Source: Methanococcus maripaludis (GTDB lineage: Archaea > AGJL01 > Methanococci > Methanococcales > Methanococcaceae). From it: a stretch of DNA of 64,000 nt. Shown here in pieces: positions 10,436-20,377 of this stretch. The stretch's first letter is position 1. The number at the start of each line of letters is the position of its first letter. A program made the position numbers and the translations under genes. The notes under the pieces were generated by a model. That model was not told the DNA's origin, did no database searches, and saw nothing but the letters and a program-made list of their open reading frames with translations. The DNA lies in NCBI RefSeq assembly GCF_013760955.1, contig NZ_JACDUL010000001.1, positions 376,340-440,339 on the forward strand, in the 5' to 3' direction.

Positions 10436-11341
10436 TTATTCATAGTTTTCCGGCAATTTTGCAGCAGTTTTATGACATTCTGCAAGTCCTAATGCTGCTA
10501 CAGCACCAATTATACCGCCGTTACCAGTAACTTCTATAATTTCAATGTTGTTTCTCATTGCAACCATTTTAGCCTCGTTTATAGGCACCATTTCCCGTTT
10601 AGCTTTCATGGTGTAGAGTTTCATGCTTTGTGAAGGAGTAAGTCCCCTGTAAATTGCAATTGCAGTTTTTTCGGAAAGTGTTTTTTCTTTTAAAAGTTTT
10701 TCAATTTCTTTTCCGATTTTATACTTGTATTCTGGGTAAACTGCAAAAGTAAGCGCAATTGACACACAATTTTGTGTTTTATTTGGATTTCCAGGGAATA
10801 ACTGGGTTATCGTGTGGTCGATGTAAAAACCCATTTTGGATTCTTCAATTAAATTTCCAACCTCATTTGCTAAAACCCAAGTTGCACCTTCTTCTTTTGT
10901 ATCGGTATCGTCTATTCCAACGGTTATTTTTTCCATTTTTGGAGTCTGGATCATTCCCCTTCCAAGTTTTGATCCCCCACCTTTTTCGATCAATTCAGCA
11001 CTGATCACATTTTTAGCATTTTTTCTAAGTTCAATTCCAACCCCTGCACCTGCAAGGCCCGTATAAACAATATGGACATTCCCATCTTTTAAATAAACTT
11101 CTTCAATTCCTGCTGCACTAATTGAAGGAACTAAATTAAGCTCGTTTTTTCCATTCTTTAAAATAAAATGGTGTTTATTTCCACTTCTCCATGATGAAAC
11201 AATTACTGGAGATGTTCTTTGATACTGGTACATCAGCCATTCTGAACCGTTCGGACATGGATGTTCTTCAATAAGCTCCGTAAGTCCAAGTTCTTCGTCA
11301 ACCATTGCCACAATTTTCTTATAAGATACATAATCAGCCAT
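10436..11341 (-). CDS. Methanogenesis marker protein 11-like, TiaS-related GIDDTDT protein
   Basis: The 301-residue protein has VGIDDTDTKEEGATW near residue 141. This acidic signature is shared with the catalytic core of TiaS, the tRNA-Ile2 agmatinylcytidine synthetase, and is characteristic of the methanogen-specific marker 11 family. The C-terminal part is glycine-rich (VTGNGGIIGAVAALGLAE). The biochemical role is unknown; TiaS relatedness suggests an RNA- or nucleotide-linked kinase-type reaction. GGTGAG precedes the ATG. It sits between trpS and a coiled-coil gene. Confidence 0.7.
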   Translation of the reverse strand: MADYVSYKKIVAMVDEELGLTELIEEHPCPNGSEWLMYQYQRTSPVIVSSWRSGNKHHFILKNGKNELNLVPSISAAGIEEVYLKDGNVHIVYTGLAGAGVGIELRKNAKNVISAELIEKGGGSKLGRGMIQTPKMEKITVGIDDTDTKEEGATWVLANEVGNLIEESKMGFYIDHTITQLFPGNPNKTQNCVSIALTFAVYPEYKYKIGKEIEKLLKEKTLSEKTAIAIYRGLTPSQSMKLYTMKAKREMVPINEAKMVAMRNNIEIIEVTGNGGIIGAVAALGLAECHKTAAKLPENYE

Positions 11342-11352
11342 TTTCTCACCAA

Positions 11353-11892
11353 TTAAGCCCCGATCTCGAGGTAATTCATAATCTCTTCGTAAATTAAATC
11401 AAATAAATCTTTTTCATAGTTAGATATTTTTTTATCAATGTCTGTTCTCGAAAGAGCATAGTTTAAAATTATGAATTCGAGGTCTCTTTCAATATTTCGT
11501 AATTTCCTATCCAATCCAACCATTCTATTATATATATCCCATTTTAGTGAATTATCAACCGAAATATTTAAATTTTTCAACTTGTGAAGGCAACCGGTTA
11601 ACTCGTCGTAGTTTGAAATTCTTTTATGTGCATGCAATTTTCTAAGATGGGTTTCAAGATCGTTTAATTTATGAGTATATGCCCTAAGTTCATTGTCTAA
11701 AAACTGTATTTCTCGCACATTTACAAGATCGCGATCCAGATCCTTTAACGTATCCTCTAAAATGCATATTTCGTTATACATGCCCACATAACTTTTAAAA
11801 ACATCCTTTAATTTTGAACTTTCTTCAAATTGCGGGTCTTTTAAAAGTATGAGTTCTGCGAGTTTTTTCAGCTTTTTGTTGTATTCTGCCAT
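11353..11892 (-). CDS. Coiled-coil protein of unknown function
   Basis: A 179-residue highly charged protein with long heptad-like runs of Leu/Ile between residues 40 and 150 and no membrane segment or catalytic motif. It lies 11 bp upstream of the marker 11 gene and downstream of arcS on the same strand, so it is probably cotranscribed with them. I do not recognise the family. Confidence 0.7.
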   Translation of the reverse strand: MAEYNKKLKKLAELILLKDPQFEESSKLKDVFKSYVGMYNEICILEDTLKDLDRDLVNVREIQFLDNELRAYTHKLNDLETHLRKLHAHKRISNYDELTGCLHKLKNLNISVDNSLKWDIYNRMVGLDRKLRNIERDLEFIILNYALSRTDIDKKISNYEKDLFDLIYEEIMNYLEIGA

Positions 11893-11953
11893 AATTTCAC
11901 GGTCGAATATTAGAATTAGTTGAATTGTTTAATTTTAAATATTTCAGCAATTA

Positions 11954-13570
11954 TTATTTAACATGCCTTATATTTACCAAAACACCATGCGTTGCTTTTT
12001 TCATTTCTTTTCCGCTCATTAATGCCCTTCCAACACCCAGAACTTCATTATTTTTTACGATAACTACTTCGTCATTTACAGAAACGGATTCATCAGCATC
12101 TTTAAATCCTGGAGCGAATAATGAACCTTTTTTAACGTTAAAATCAACTTCTACCCAGTTTGTTTTACCAAGAAGTTCTCCACCCTGAGAAGTTAAAACA
12201 AAAAGGCCGTTATCATTAATTGAAGCTAATTGAACCGTATTTTTTCCATCTTTTATGAAGAATTTAACGTGTCTTCCTTTTATCATTACATCTTCAGGTA
12301 AAAAGTTCTTTCCGAGTTGGAATTTTGCAAGTTCCTGATAATTATGAAGTCTCTGTGCACGTTTTGATTTTGTATCGGCGGTTTGATCTAATTCTTTTAA
12401 GATATTTTTGAGATTTTTTAACGAATTGTCAGACGTTGGATCCCCATCTGAAGAAATTATGTAATCTTCATCGATATCCAAAATTTCAAGATAGTGTTCT
12501 GGTAGATGTGCTATTATCTTTACTTCTTCAAATTTAGATTTTGCGATTTCGATGTAATTTTTTAGATATTTGTTTATAAACTCTATCTCATCATAACTCC
12601 ATTCTCCAGTTACAGGAATATCATAATCCACAAGCCTTTCAAGAGCTCTTGGAACTACTCCGTAAGGTGAAGTTAAAATCAATTCTTCCACTGGCATTTT
12701 TACGGAATTAATTGCATTTATGAAGAACTGGTGGCTTTTAGAATATGAATATGGTTTTTTTGAGGAACATGGAAGAAGTATGATTACATTTGTATAGGGT
12801 TCGTAATTTTTTGCCCTTTCAATATACTTTTTAACTTCTGGAATTTTTGTCTCATCAATCGTTACGATTATTTTTTTTGGCTTTGAAATTGGAATATTTG
12901 TAAGTTCAGGTTTGAATCGCCTGTAATTTGACCTTAAATACGGATTTGAAATCGTAGTTTCCTCTACGAGATTTCTTAAAGAACCTGTCTCGATGCAGAA
13001 TTTTACTTCATCTAAAACCTGATCAATTATCGATTCGTTGAACGTCTTTAAAGATTCAAAATCTTCTTCTGATTTTATGAGTCTATTTTTACTAAATTTG
13101 TAGCCCTGCGCTGCATAGTAGCTTGCAGATGAATAATCAAAATAGTCTGCACCCATATAAACTAGCAATGGAATTTCTGATGGCATTGCACCTGGAACGT
13201 ATATCCCAGAATTTGGAGAAATTTTTTCCCTTACGTTTGGAATGATTTCGATCATTTCCCTTCTTTTTACCATCTTTCGAAGGTCAGAAATTACGTAAAT
13301 ATCCATATTTTCTTCAATATCGATTAAATCAGAATATTTTCCAGTATTTATTATCTGGTAAGCTATTTCACTTTTTCTTACATATTCTGATTTATTTAAT
13401 TTTACGAACTCTTCTGCAACTTCCCTTGGTGCATCAAAAGGAATTTTTAGAGTTTTTAGGAATGGAACGTCTATATCAAACTCAATTATTTTTGGAGTGG
13501 TCGTGGAAGAAGTTAATTCGTGTTTCTCCTTGCAAATTCTTCCTATATCGTATAATATCGGCTCTAACAT
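11954..13570 (-). CDS. arcS: Archaeosine synthase (TgtA2-type)
   Basis: Acts on preQ0 at position 15 of archaeal tRNAs on the way to archaeosine. The protein is 538 residues with the ArcS signature PCSSKKPYSYSKSHQ near the middle and a C-terminal PUA RNA-binding domain (about 455-538, ending THGVLVNIRHVK). The N-terminal region is TGT-like but lacks full TGT catalytic motifs, as expected for ArcS rather than TgtA. AAGGTG precedes the ATG. Confidence 0.9.
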   Translation of the reverse strand: MLEPILYDIGRICKEKHELTSSTTTPKIIEFDIDVPFLKTLKIPFDAPREVAEEFVKLNKSEYVRKSEIAYQIINTGKYSDLIDIEENMDIYVISDLRKMVKRREMIEIIPNVREKISPNSGIYVPGAMPSEIPLLVYMGADYFDYSSASYYAAQGYKFSKNRLIKSEEDFESLKTFNESIIDQVLDEVKFCIETGSLRNLVEETTISNPYLRSNYRRFKPELTNIPISKPKKIIVTIDETKIPEVKKYIERAKNYEPYTNVIILLPCSSKKPYSYSKSHQFFINAINSVKMPVEELILTSPYGVVPRALERLVDYDIPVTGEWSYDEIEFINKYLKNYIEIAKSKFEEVKIIAHLPEHYLEILDIDEDYIISSDGDPTSDNSLKNLKNILKELDQTADTKSKRAQRLHNYQELAKFQLGKNFLPEDVMIKGRHVKFFIKDGKNTVQLASINDNGLFVLTSQGGELLGKTNWVEVDFNVKKGSLFAPGFKDADESVSVNDEVVIVKNNEVLGVGRALMSGKEMKKATHGVLVNIRHVK

Positions 13571-13647
13571 CTAAACACCTTTAAATAAGAATCGAAATTT
13601 CAAAAATCTGATTAAACTTTTAAAATTAAAATATATCTCATATATTA

Positions 13648-14238
13648 TTAAACTATCCTAAGGGCTATTTGGTAGGTTACAAGCACCTCAACAAATGCTG
13701 CAATCACAAATAATACTATAGAAACTAAAAAAATCCGCAAAGAATCCATAAAATAATCTTTATAATGTTTTTCTTTCCTAAATTTCTTTATTAAACTCAT
13801 CGAAAGGACTAAACCCGAAGTTGCTGCCAAAATAAGTGCTGGAATTTCGAAAATACCATGAGGTCCGATTAAAAGTATAAATTCTAATGGATTTGTTAAA
13901 TAAAAAACATAAGCCAAAAGATATGAATTTACGGCGATATTTATAAGTGCAAAAAACATAATGATATATGTAAAAGCTGCGACAAATAGGTTATTTGCTA
14001 AAATTATCGCAATTATTTCAAATGGGCCCTTATTTTCTATTGAAAAGCTCTGAACTTTTATTTTAAATGTTTCATACATCAAATCTCCAAAATAACGGAA
14101 CTGAAACATGTCATAAAAAATAAAAATATAAGAAAGTACAAATGTTGCTAAAAATATGGCCAAAACTAAGTAAATTGTATTCTTATGCCTTTTCAATGCA
14201 TCAAAAATCTCTAAAATTTCGTAAACTTCCTTACTCAT
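13648..14238 (-). CDS. SpoIIM/DUF95-family integral membrane protein
   Basis: A 196-residue protein with about five membrane helices. The conserved block GPHGIFEIPALILAATSG matches the stage II sporulation protein M (SpoIIM) family, which is widespread in archaea and has no established function there. It is the first gene of the minus-strand series leading to arcS. Confidence 0.85.
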   Translation of the reverse strand: MSKEVYEILEIFDALKRHKNTIYLVLAIFLATFVLSYIFIFYDMFQFRYFGDLMYETFKIKVQSFSIENKGPFEIIAIILANNLFVAAFTYIIMFFALINIAVNSYLLAYVFYLTNPLEFILLIGPHGIFEIPALILAATSGLVLSMSLIKKFRKEKHYKDYFMDSLRIFLVSIVLFVIAAFVEVLVTYQIALRIV

Positions 14239-14256
14239 GGTACCAAGCGTGATATT

Positions 14257-14745
14257 GTGACTGAATCTTTAAAAAATAAATGCAATTCATCGGATAAAAA
14301 CATGTTGGAAAGTGATGTTGTCAAACTTTTGTCTAATTTGGGCGTTAATTTTGACAATATGCTAAAATGCGGAATGTACATGTGTATCTGCGATGAATCC
14401 GAAAAAAAAGAAATAGAAACAAAATTCCTAGAAATTATGGAAAAACAGATTAAAAATCCAAATGTATCGACTCTTTTGATATCTGCAATCGTTATGGATG
14501 AACGGGGAAGAAATGGGGGCCTTCCCTTCGATTACGATAGTGATCCGACTTACATCTACGCAGATGAAGTTATTGGAATGGCAATTGCAAATGAAATTGC
14601 AGGAACCAAAGCCACATTCAATTTCAAATGGTACGATGCAAAAAAACCAGGAATTATTGGAAAACTTGATAAAGAAGGATACATGTTTTTAGATGATGCT
14701 GTTGCAGGATTTGTAAGTGGATGCATGTCTAAAGTTTTTGAATAG
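14257..14745 (+). CDS. cobZ: PgpA/CobZ-like phosphatase, probably alpha-ribazole phosphatase
   Basis: The 162-residue soluble protein resembles the phosphatidylglycerophosphatase A fold used in archaea as CobZ, which dephosphorylates alpha-ribazole phosphate in cobamide assembly. Conserved blocks are LLISAIVMDERG, the acidic YADEVIG segment and DDAVAGFVSG. It lacks membrane helices, unlike bacterial PgpA. A cobamide role would fit with cbiG nearby, but this is inference. The GTG start is close to CGTGAT; a later Met at residue 16 is an alternative. Confidence 0.65.
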   Translation: MTESLKNKCNSSDKNMLESDVVKLLSNLGVNFDNMLKCGMYMCICDESEKKEIETKFLEIMEKQIKNPNVSTLLISAIVMDERGRNGGLPFDYDSDPTYIYADEVIGMAIANEIAGTKATFNFKWYDAKKPGIIGKLDKEGYMFLDDAVAGFVSGCMSKVFE

Positions 14746-14821
14746 AATTTTCAAAACAATATCTTTTTTTAATATATTCGATATAATATAAAACAAAATA
14801 ATCTCAAAGAACGGGAAATCT

Positions 14822-15376
14822 ATGGAAATTGAAAGACTTTATAAAAAAATAGTCGAATTAAGAGATAATAACTCTAGTAAATTTCTGGTGCTTTCAAAGC
14901 ATATTCAATCGATGCCTGAAGATATGTTTGAATATATTCTGAAAAGACTGGAAACACAGATTGAAATTGTAAAAAAATACGGAATAGAAATAAGACCTGC
15001 GATAGATCCATTTGTCTCATCAGAACTTGGAATATATAGAAGGCTTGATGACTTAGAGCTTGGTGAACTTTTAGATTACCCAGAATGCTGTGTAAAATCT
15101 TTTTCCGAAACTGCACGATATGGGATCGATTCAGAACATTTGAAAGAAATTGAGAGTATGGATTTTGATGAAGATATATACGCAATTATACTTCCATCCG
15201 GATTTATTCCGTGCAGTATCAATTGTAAAGAAGCCGTAAATAATAAATTAATTGGTAAAATAGATAAAAAAACTTACGATAAACTTTTAAAGTTAGAAGA
15301 AGAACTTTTTAGGGAATTACCTCACTATCATGGGGCTTATGATGAATATTTTGAAAAAATAATTGTAAAAAAATAA
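14822..15376 (+). CDS. DUF483-family protein with conserved cysteines
   Basis: The 184-residue protein has LLDYPECCVKSF near residue 85 and LPSGFIPCSINC near 122. These two cysteine blocks are typical of the archaeal DUF483 family and may bind metal. There is no membrane segment. Fourteen bases separate it from the downstream trkA-type gene, suggesting an operon. Function is unknown. Confidence 0.75.
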   Translation: MEIERLYKKIVELRDNNSSKFLVLSKHIQSMPEDMFEYILKRLETQIEIVKKYGIEIRPAIDPFVSSELGIYRRLDDLELGELLDYPECCVKSFSETARYGIDSEHLKEIESMDFDEDIYAIILPSGFIPCSINCKEAVNNKLIGKIDKKTYDKLLKLEEELFRELPHYHGAYDEYFEKIIVKK

Positions 15377-15390
15377 AAAAGGGTAAATTT

Positions 15391-16056
15391 ATGTATATTA
15401 TCATTGCAGGAATGGGTAGAGTTGGAATTTCACTTGCAAAATCGCTTTCAGGTAAGGGACACGATTTGGTGTTGCTCGATCAGAACAAAAAAACATGTGA
15501 AGAAGTTGCAGGCGAAATCGATGCCCTCGTAATTAATGGGGACTGTACAAAAACAAAATCGCTTGAAAATGCAGGCATTGAAGATGCAGAAATATTTATT
15601 GCAGTTACTGGAAATCAAGAAATAAACCTGATCAGTGGATTGATTGCAAAAAAATTCAATGTTCCAAAAACTATCGCAAGAGTTAGTGAACCGGATTACA
15701 AAAGCGTGTTCGAAAGTCTTGGAATTGGTGTTGTAATAAGCCCCGAGCTTGTTGCAGCAAACTACATAGAAAAATTAATCGATAGACCTGGTGTTGTAGA
15801 CCTTGCAATCGTTGGAAGGGGGGATGCAGAAATATTAGAACTCATAATTCCTCCAACATCAAAAGTTGCAGATAAAAAAATCAGGGAACTTGGTGGGGCA
15901 AAGGACTACGTCATAATTGCGATCTACGAAGGAAACGAGCTAAAAATTCCGGATGGAAGTACTGAATTAAAAGCATACGATAGAATCTTAATTTTGGTTA
16001 AAACAGATTCATTGGAAGAAGTTAGAAAAGTCTTTTCAAGTGAAAACAAGGAATGA
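15391..16056 (+). CDS. trkA: TrkA-type potassium channel/transporter regulatory subunit
   Basis: It has an N-terminal RCK_N Rossmann domain with GMGRVG at 7-12 and the acidic end VLLDQN, and a C-terminal RCK_C domain (about 135-215). It should bind NAD(H) or nucleotides and gate a K+ transporter of the TrkH/KtrB type at the inner face of the membrane. No transporter subunit gene is adjacent. The size (221 aa) matches single-unit archaeal TrkA. Confidence 0.9.
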   Translation: MYIIIAGMGRVGISLAKSLSGKGHDLVLLDQNKKTCEEVAGEIDALVINGDCTKTKSLENAGIEDAEIFIAVTGNQEINLISGLIAKKFNVPKTIARVSEPDYKSVFESLGIGVVISPELVAANYIEKLIDRPGVVDLAIVGRGDAEILELIIPPTSKVADKKIRELGGAKDYVIIAIYEGNELKIPDGSTELKAYDRILILVKTDSLEEVRKVFSSENKE

Positions 16057-16086
16057 TTTAAAAATTAAAAATAATCTTTTTAAAAT

Positions 16087-16896
16087 TTATTTTAAGTACT
16101 TTAAACAGTAATCTGCAATTTTTTCTGGAACATTTACAAAATTCATCATTCCCCTAAACTGCGGCGTGATATTTGCTTCCAAAATATAAGTATTATCTTT
16201 TGAGATTAAAACATCGATTCCAACGATATCTGCACCCAGTTTTTTTACAGAATCTAAAACCATATCTTTTGCTTCACTTGATAGATTAAATTCTTTTATT
16301 TCTGCACCAAGAGAATAATTCGCTTTCCAGCTGTTTTTTGGAATTCTTTCCATCGATCCGATGATTTCATTATTCAACACGAAAACCCGAATGTCATGAA
16401 TGTATGGAATATATTCCTGAACAAAAAGTTCACTTCTTTCATCTTTTTTATTAAATACCTCAGCAAATCCAGACTCTGAATCTACCTTCAAAACCCCGTC
16501 CCCATATCCGCCATATATTGGCTTTATGACACAGGGAAATCCAAAATTAGCATTTATTTTTTCAATAATTCCAGACATATCCCCGGAATATGTTAAAAAT
16601 GATTTTGGAGATACTTTTTTTAATTTTAAGTATGTAAAATATTTATTCTGACATGTTTGAATGGTTTCGGCGGAATTTATAACTGGAATATCTTTTGGAA
16701 TATCATTTAATGCATAAATTCCTTCTTTTAAAAAATCCCGTTCAACCCTTGATAAAATTAAATCAAATTCATAGTTTTCGAATCTCATAAAAACTTCTAA
16801 CGGGTCGATAAATTCAACGCTACATTTTTTATTAAGTTCTTCGTAAATCATTAAATTTTCAGGCGTTTTTTTGTGCGCCAATATTCCGATCTTCAT
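16087..16896 (-). CDS. RimK-family ATP-grasp ligase (MptN/CofF-like)
   Basis: The 269-residue ATP-grasp enzyme has the nucleotide-binding loop VIKPIYGGYGDGV near residue 121, FVQEYIPY around 157 and the Mg-binding end IVGIDVLI...YILEANITPQF. In methanogens this family includes MptN, which adds glutamate to tetrahydromethanopterin, and CofF, which caps coenzyme F420 with alpha-glutamate. The sequence alone does not let me choose. It starts 8 bp after a methyltransferase gene and is likely cotranscribed with it. Confidence 0.75.
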   Translation of the reverse strand: MKIGILAHKKTPENLMIYEELNKKCSVEFIDPLEVFMRFENYEFDLILSRVERDFLKEGIYALNDIPKDIPVINSAETIQTCQNKYFTYLKLKKVSPKSFLTYSGDMSGIIEKINANFGFPCVIKPIYGGYGDGVLKVDSESGFAEVFNKKDERSELFVQEYIPYIHDIRVFVLNNEIIGSMERIPKNSWKANYSLGAEIKEFNLSSEAKDMVLDSVKKLGADIVGIDVLISKDNTYILEANITPQFRGMMNFVNVPEKIADYCLKYLK

Positions 16897-16904
16897 AAAA
16901 ATCC

Positions 16905-17696
16905 CTATTTTATAATTTGAACGTTTATAGACTCCAAATCTCCGCCCATTACATAGGATAATTTTATTTTAACAGTTCCTGCCTTTAATTCTCCAGTTAT
17001 TGGAATCACAAGCGGTGGATTTAACATGGGGCTTGAACCAGAAATAAGATCCTCTTTTAATTTTGTATAAGTGTTCAACCTTACTGCCGGATTTTTTACG
17101 TCTTCTTTTAAATCAAAGTTAAGTAAATATTCGACATCTTCATCATTTACCTTGTAAAAATTAATAGTATCATAAATAATTTCGTTTGAAACCTCTTCTG
17201 ACGTTACTTCTTCATCGTAATAAATGTGGTCCATTTTTGATTTAACAATCTGTGCAGAGTTATAAACTTCTTCTGGGATTATTATTCCCCCTTCTTTTAA
17301 AAGCCCTTTTTTGATTATTGAATTTAAAACCGGAACCTGTGGTTCGGTAATCAATCCAGTATCGAGAAGTTCTGCAATTACGATGTCTGCTTTTTCTGAA
17401 AAGGGATAATAAGCCGCGTCATCTTCGATAACAGTAATATTTTTAAAATCGTTTTCTTTTATATTTTCTTTAGTATAGTCAGTTGTTATAGGATCTAATT
17501 CAACTGCATAAACGTGTTTTGCATTTTTTGCTGCAATCATTGCAAGAATTCCACTTCCAGTTCCAAGATCAAATACGATATTACCAGATTTTACGGATTC
17601 TTCAACTGCTTCCTTAAATACTGAAACTCTTTCATCATCTAAAAGCATACTGTAGTGCCACTGAGGTACAGACAATTTTAATTCCACCAAGACCAC
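16905..17696 (-). CDS. Class I SAM-dependent methyltransferase (PRMT/PrmA-like)
   Basis: Motif I VFDLGTGSGILAM near residue 42 and the acidic post-I AVELD mark a Rossmann methyltransferase. The following AELLDTGLITE resembles the double-E loop region of protein arginine methyltransferase-like enzymes. The substrate is unknown. The 5' end is ambiguous: GTG 17696, TTG 17690 and GTG 17687 are all in frame, and GGTGG at 17694-17698 favours one of the latter two. Confidence 0.75.
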   Translation of the reverse strand: MVLVELKLSVPQWHYSMLLDDERVSVFKEAVEESVKSGNIVFDLGTGSGILAMIAAKNAKHVYAVELDPITTDYTKENIKENDFKNITVIEDDAAYYPFSEKADIVIAELLDTGLITEPQVPVLNSIIKKGLLKEGGIIIPEEVYNSAQIVKSKMDHIYYDEEVTSEEVSNEIIYDTINFYKVNDEDVEYLLNFDLKEDVKNPAVRLNTYTKLKEDLISGSSPMLNPPLVIPITGELKAGTVKIKLSYVMGGDLESINVQIIK

Positions 17697-17808
17697 CAGA
17701 GAATTTTAGTTTAAAAATGAATATCTTTGGTGATATATTAAACATACCAATCTTAAAGATTGGTTATAAAAATAAAAAAGATTGTTAATTCATAAATCCA
17801 ATTTCTAG

Positions 17809-18036
17809 TTATTCAAATCTCAGAGAATATTCTCCAACATTAATATCAGAATATATTTCATCTTTTGAGTTCATTTTATGAATTTTCTTGGAAATTTCAC
17901 TCAAAAAAGCTGTAACCTTTAGTCCTTCTTCCAAATTTTTAGGAATTACAAATATTTTTCCGTTTGGCCCCATATCCTCAATATAATTCCCATTTGCAAT
18001 TATTTCATTTTTATGAATTATTTCAAAATTTAACAT
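17809..18036 (-). CDS. Small soluble protein of unknown function
   Basis: A 75-residue acidic protein without membrane segment or recognisable motif. GGGGCG lies a few bases before the ATG. It ends about 110 bp upstream of the methyltransferase gene on the same strand. Confidence 0.6.
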   Translation of the reverse strand: MLNFEIIHKNEIIANGNYIEDMGPNGKIFVIPKNLEEGLKVTAFLSEISKKIHKMNSKDEIYSDINVGEYSLRFE

Positions 18037-18315
18037 GGTTCGCCCCCATTCAAAACCATTGAAATATATAATTAAATTAATTTATTGGAACTTAAAAACT
18101 AAAATAGCGATATTATAAACCAGTAGTTAAAATTATGACTTTTATCAGTATATAAATATTATAATTAAATTAAAAATATTATAATAAATCCAGAACTTTT
18201 AAAAATAAGGATTGAAAGTTTTTCCAAAAATTTCTTAAGATATACCTTCCAAAACATTGTAAGAAAACATATCGTAAGTTAAAAAGGATCGATTAAAAAC
18301 TATTCTGGTGCCATT

Positions 18316-19482
18316 ATGGAAAAAGTAGTAATTACTGTTGACGAATTAAAAAAAATGATTCGAAATAACGAAGAAGATAAAATTGACGAAGTTAACGTTG
18401 TAACGGCAGGCACTTGCGGAATAATGTCTGGAACTTTGGGGATATTTCACATTCCAATTGGAGAATCATTTAAAAAAGCTGAAAAATTCTATTTAAATGG
18501 AATTGAAGGATATCCTGGACCCTGTCCAAATGAATTTTTAGGAAGTGTTGACTGCACAATTTATGGAACAAAACATTCTGGAAATTACGGTGGAGGATTT
18601 TTATTCAAGGAATTAATTTCAGGAAAAGAAGTCGAAGCAGTCGTTGAATCAGCTGGAAAAACATATAGAAAAATGTTAAAATTAGAGGATATACCAACTG
18701 CAAGACTTGTTGGAACCAGAAATGCATTTAAAAATTATGTGGCACTTACAAACACTGGAGAACCAGTAAATACAATATTTCATAGAAAAATGTTAAAACC
18801 TGGAGAAGCTTCGTTTTCAGGCTGCGGGGAACTAAATCCGCTCCAAAATATGTATTCTGATGAAAAATACATTACTGGAAAAAAAATACTTGTGAATGGC
18901 GCAGAAGGACTTATTTTGGGATATGGAACCAGATCCTCAAAAGAAAAACCAAACATGATGATTTCAGCAGATATGCATGAAATGGACGAATATTATATTG
19001 GGGGATTTGTAACGTCAGCAGGTGCAGAGATTTTTAACACGATTGCGGTTCCGATCGAAGTAAACGAAAAAAATAAAGAATATTTAAAGACGCTTGATTC
19101 TGAAATAGAACTTCCGCTAACAAATGTATTTGGAAGAACTAGTCTCGGTTCTGGAAAATATTCCGAAGTATGGGAAAATGCTGAATTAAGACCCAAAGTT
19201 GATATTAACCGATGCAGAGTTTGTGATTTTTGTGAAGCTCAAAAAATGTGCCCTACAAATGCAATCGTAAGGCTTGACCATTTGGGAAAAAGAAGCCTTC
19301 CAAATGAAAACTGCTTTGGATGCGGGGTCTGTGTTGATTCCTGTACTTATGGAGTATACCAGATGGATAGAAAAAGTATTTTGGATATTCCAATAACTTG
19401 CAGGCAGTCTGATAGAATTAGAGCATTAAAACTTGCGAAAGAACTTAAAAAACGAATTGAAAAAGAAGAATTTGAATTGTAA
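18316..19482 (+). CDS. Methanogenesis marker 16 metalloprotein (DUF39/COG1900 plus 2[4Fe-4S])
   Basis: The N-terminal 290 residues form the HcyBio/DUF39 domain (TAGTCGIMSGT, YPGPCPNEFLG, FSGCGELNPL). The C terminus is a ferredoxin-like domain whose cysteine sets are CRVCDFCEAQKMCP and CFGCGVCVDSC. Relatives of the DUF39 domain take part in incorporating sulfide into homocysteine from aspartate semialdehyde in methanogens; the exact role of the marker 16 subgroup is not known to me. A fragment matching its last codons reappears 1089 bp downstream (see findings). Confidence 0.75.
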   Translation: MEKVVITVDELKKMIRNNEEDKIDEVNVVTAGTCGIMSGTLGIFHIPIGESFKKAEKFYLNGIEGYPGPCPNEFLGSVDCTIYGTKHSGNYGGGFLFKELISGKEVEAVVESAGKTYRKMLKLEDIPTARLVGTRNAFKNYVALTNTGEPVNTIFHRKMLKPGEASFSGCGELNPLQNMYSDEKYITGKKILVNGAEGLILGYGTRSSKEKPNMMISADMHEMDEYYIGGFVTSAGAEIFNTIAVPIEVNEKNKEYLKTLDSEIELPLTNVFGRTSLGSGKYSEVWENAELRPKVDINRCRVCDFCEAQKMCPTNAIVRLDHLGKRSLPNENCFGCGVCVDSCTYGVYQMDRKSILDIPITCRQSDRIRALKLAKELKKRIEKEEFEL

Positions 19483-19507
19483 TATTTATTTTAAAGTTAA
19501 AAAATAA

Positions 19508-20377
19508 TTATTCATTATTTTCAAAATCCGTGTTTTCTTCCAAAATACTTTCTTTTTTAGATAAAAAATAATTTGAATAGCTTCTGTATCCAAATACCGT
19601 TAAAAACATCTGTAAAAACGGCATTGCAAGTACAATAAGGGCTATTGCAATCATTAAAAATACGTTTTGTGTGAATATTCCAATTAATACTGGGATCAAT
19701 AATATAATAATCACCGGAATGACCACCAATATTGAAACGAGTGCCACTGCAACAAGTACAAGTACGTATTCTATTGATATTTTTGAAACTACTTCTTTTA
19801 AATCAAAAAATCCCATGAATTTCTTTTTATCTACGAAATTAATCGTTGCAAGGGTTATGTAAAGTGCTTCAATCACCGAAAGTACAAAAGACACCAAATT
19901 CATGAAAATGTTAAATATCAACAAGTTTGAATAACCATCATTTAACATCAAAAGTATAACAAATGGTGCTGTGACGATAACGCTTATTATTCCAAATATC
20001 ACTTGTAAAATGAAAATTCCAAGGAAAAAATATGCCCCCTTAGTTAAAAGTTCTTTAAAATCTTCCCATTCTGGAAGTTCAAAGCTGCCTTCAAGGGTAT
20101 TTTCAATTATTCTCATGTAATATCCATAAATAAAAGCAGTGAAAACTACACCAATCGTTGCAACTATAAAACCCAGTAAAACTCCGCCAAGAGATGTAAC
20201 TAATGCAAGTTCCGGTGCAATATCCATTAAAGATGGGATTAAACTTGCAAACATTATAACAAGTCCTGATATTATTCCCCCAATTGAAATTAATTGGAAA
20301 ACTCCGCCCACAAATATTTTTTTCGGATCGGACCATGCGAATTGTAGTGGATCCTTAATATACCGTTCAAAAAACAT
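19508..20377 (-). CDS. DUF4013-family membrane protein, copy 1
   Basis: A 289-residue protein with six to seven hydrophobic segments. The block ENTLEGSFELPEWEDFKELL between helices is typical of the DUF4013 family, and conserved DPLQFAWSDPKKIFVGG opens the protein. The ATG at 20377 is chosen over 20404 because GGGTGTTT precedes it and the paralogue downstream has the same arrangement. It is very similar over its whole length to the gene at 20597-21475, and the pair is a tandem duplication. Function is unknown. Confidence 0.85.
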   Translation of the reverse strand: MFFERYIKDPLQFAWSDPKKIFVGGVFQLISIGGIISGLVIMFASLIPSLMDIAPELALVTSLGGVLLGFIVATIGVVFTAFIYGYYMRIIENTLEGSFELPEWEDFKELLTKGAYFFLGIFILQVIFGIISVIVTAPFVILLMLNDGYSNLLIFNIFMNLVSFVLSVIEALYITLATINFVDKKKFMGFFDLKEVVSKISIEYVLVLVAVALVSILVVIPVIIILLIPVLIGIFTQNVFLMIAIALIVLAMPFLQMFLTVFGYRSYSNYFLSKKESILEENTDFENNE

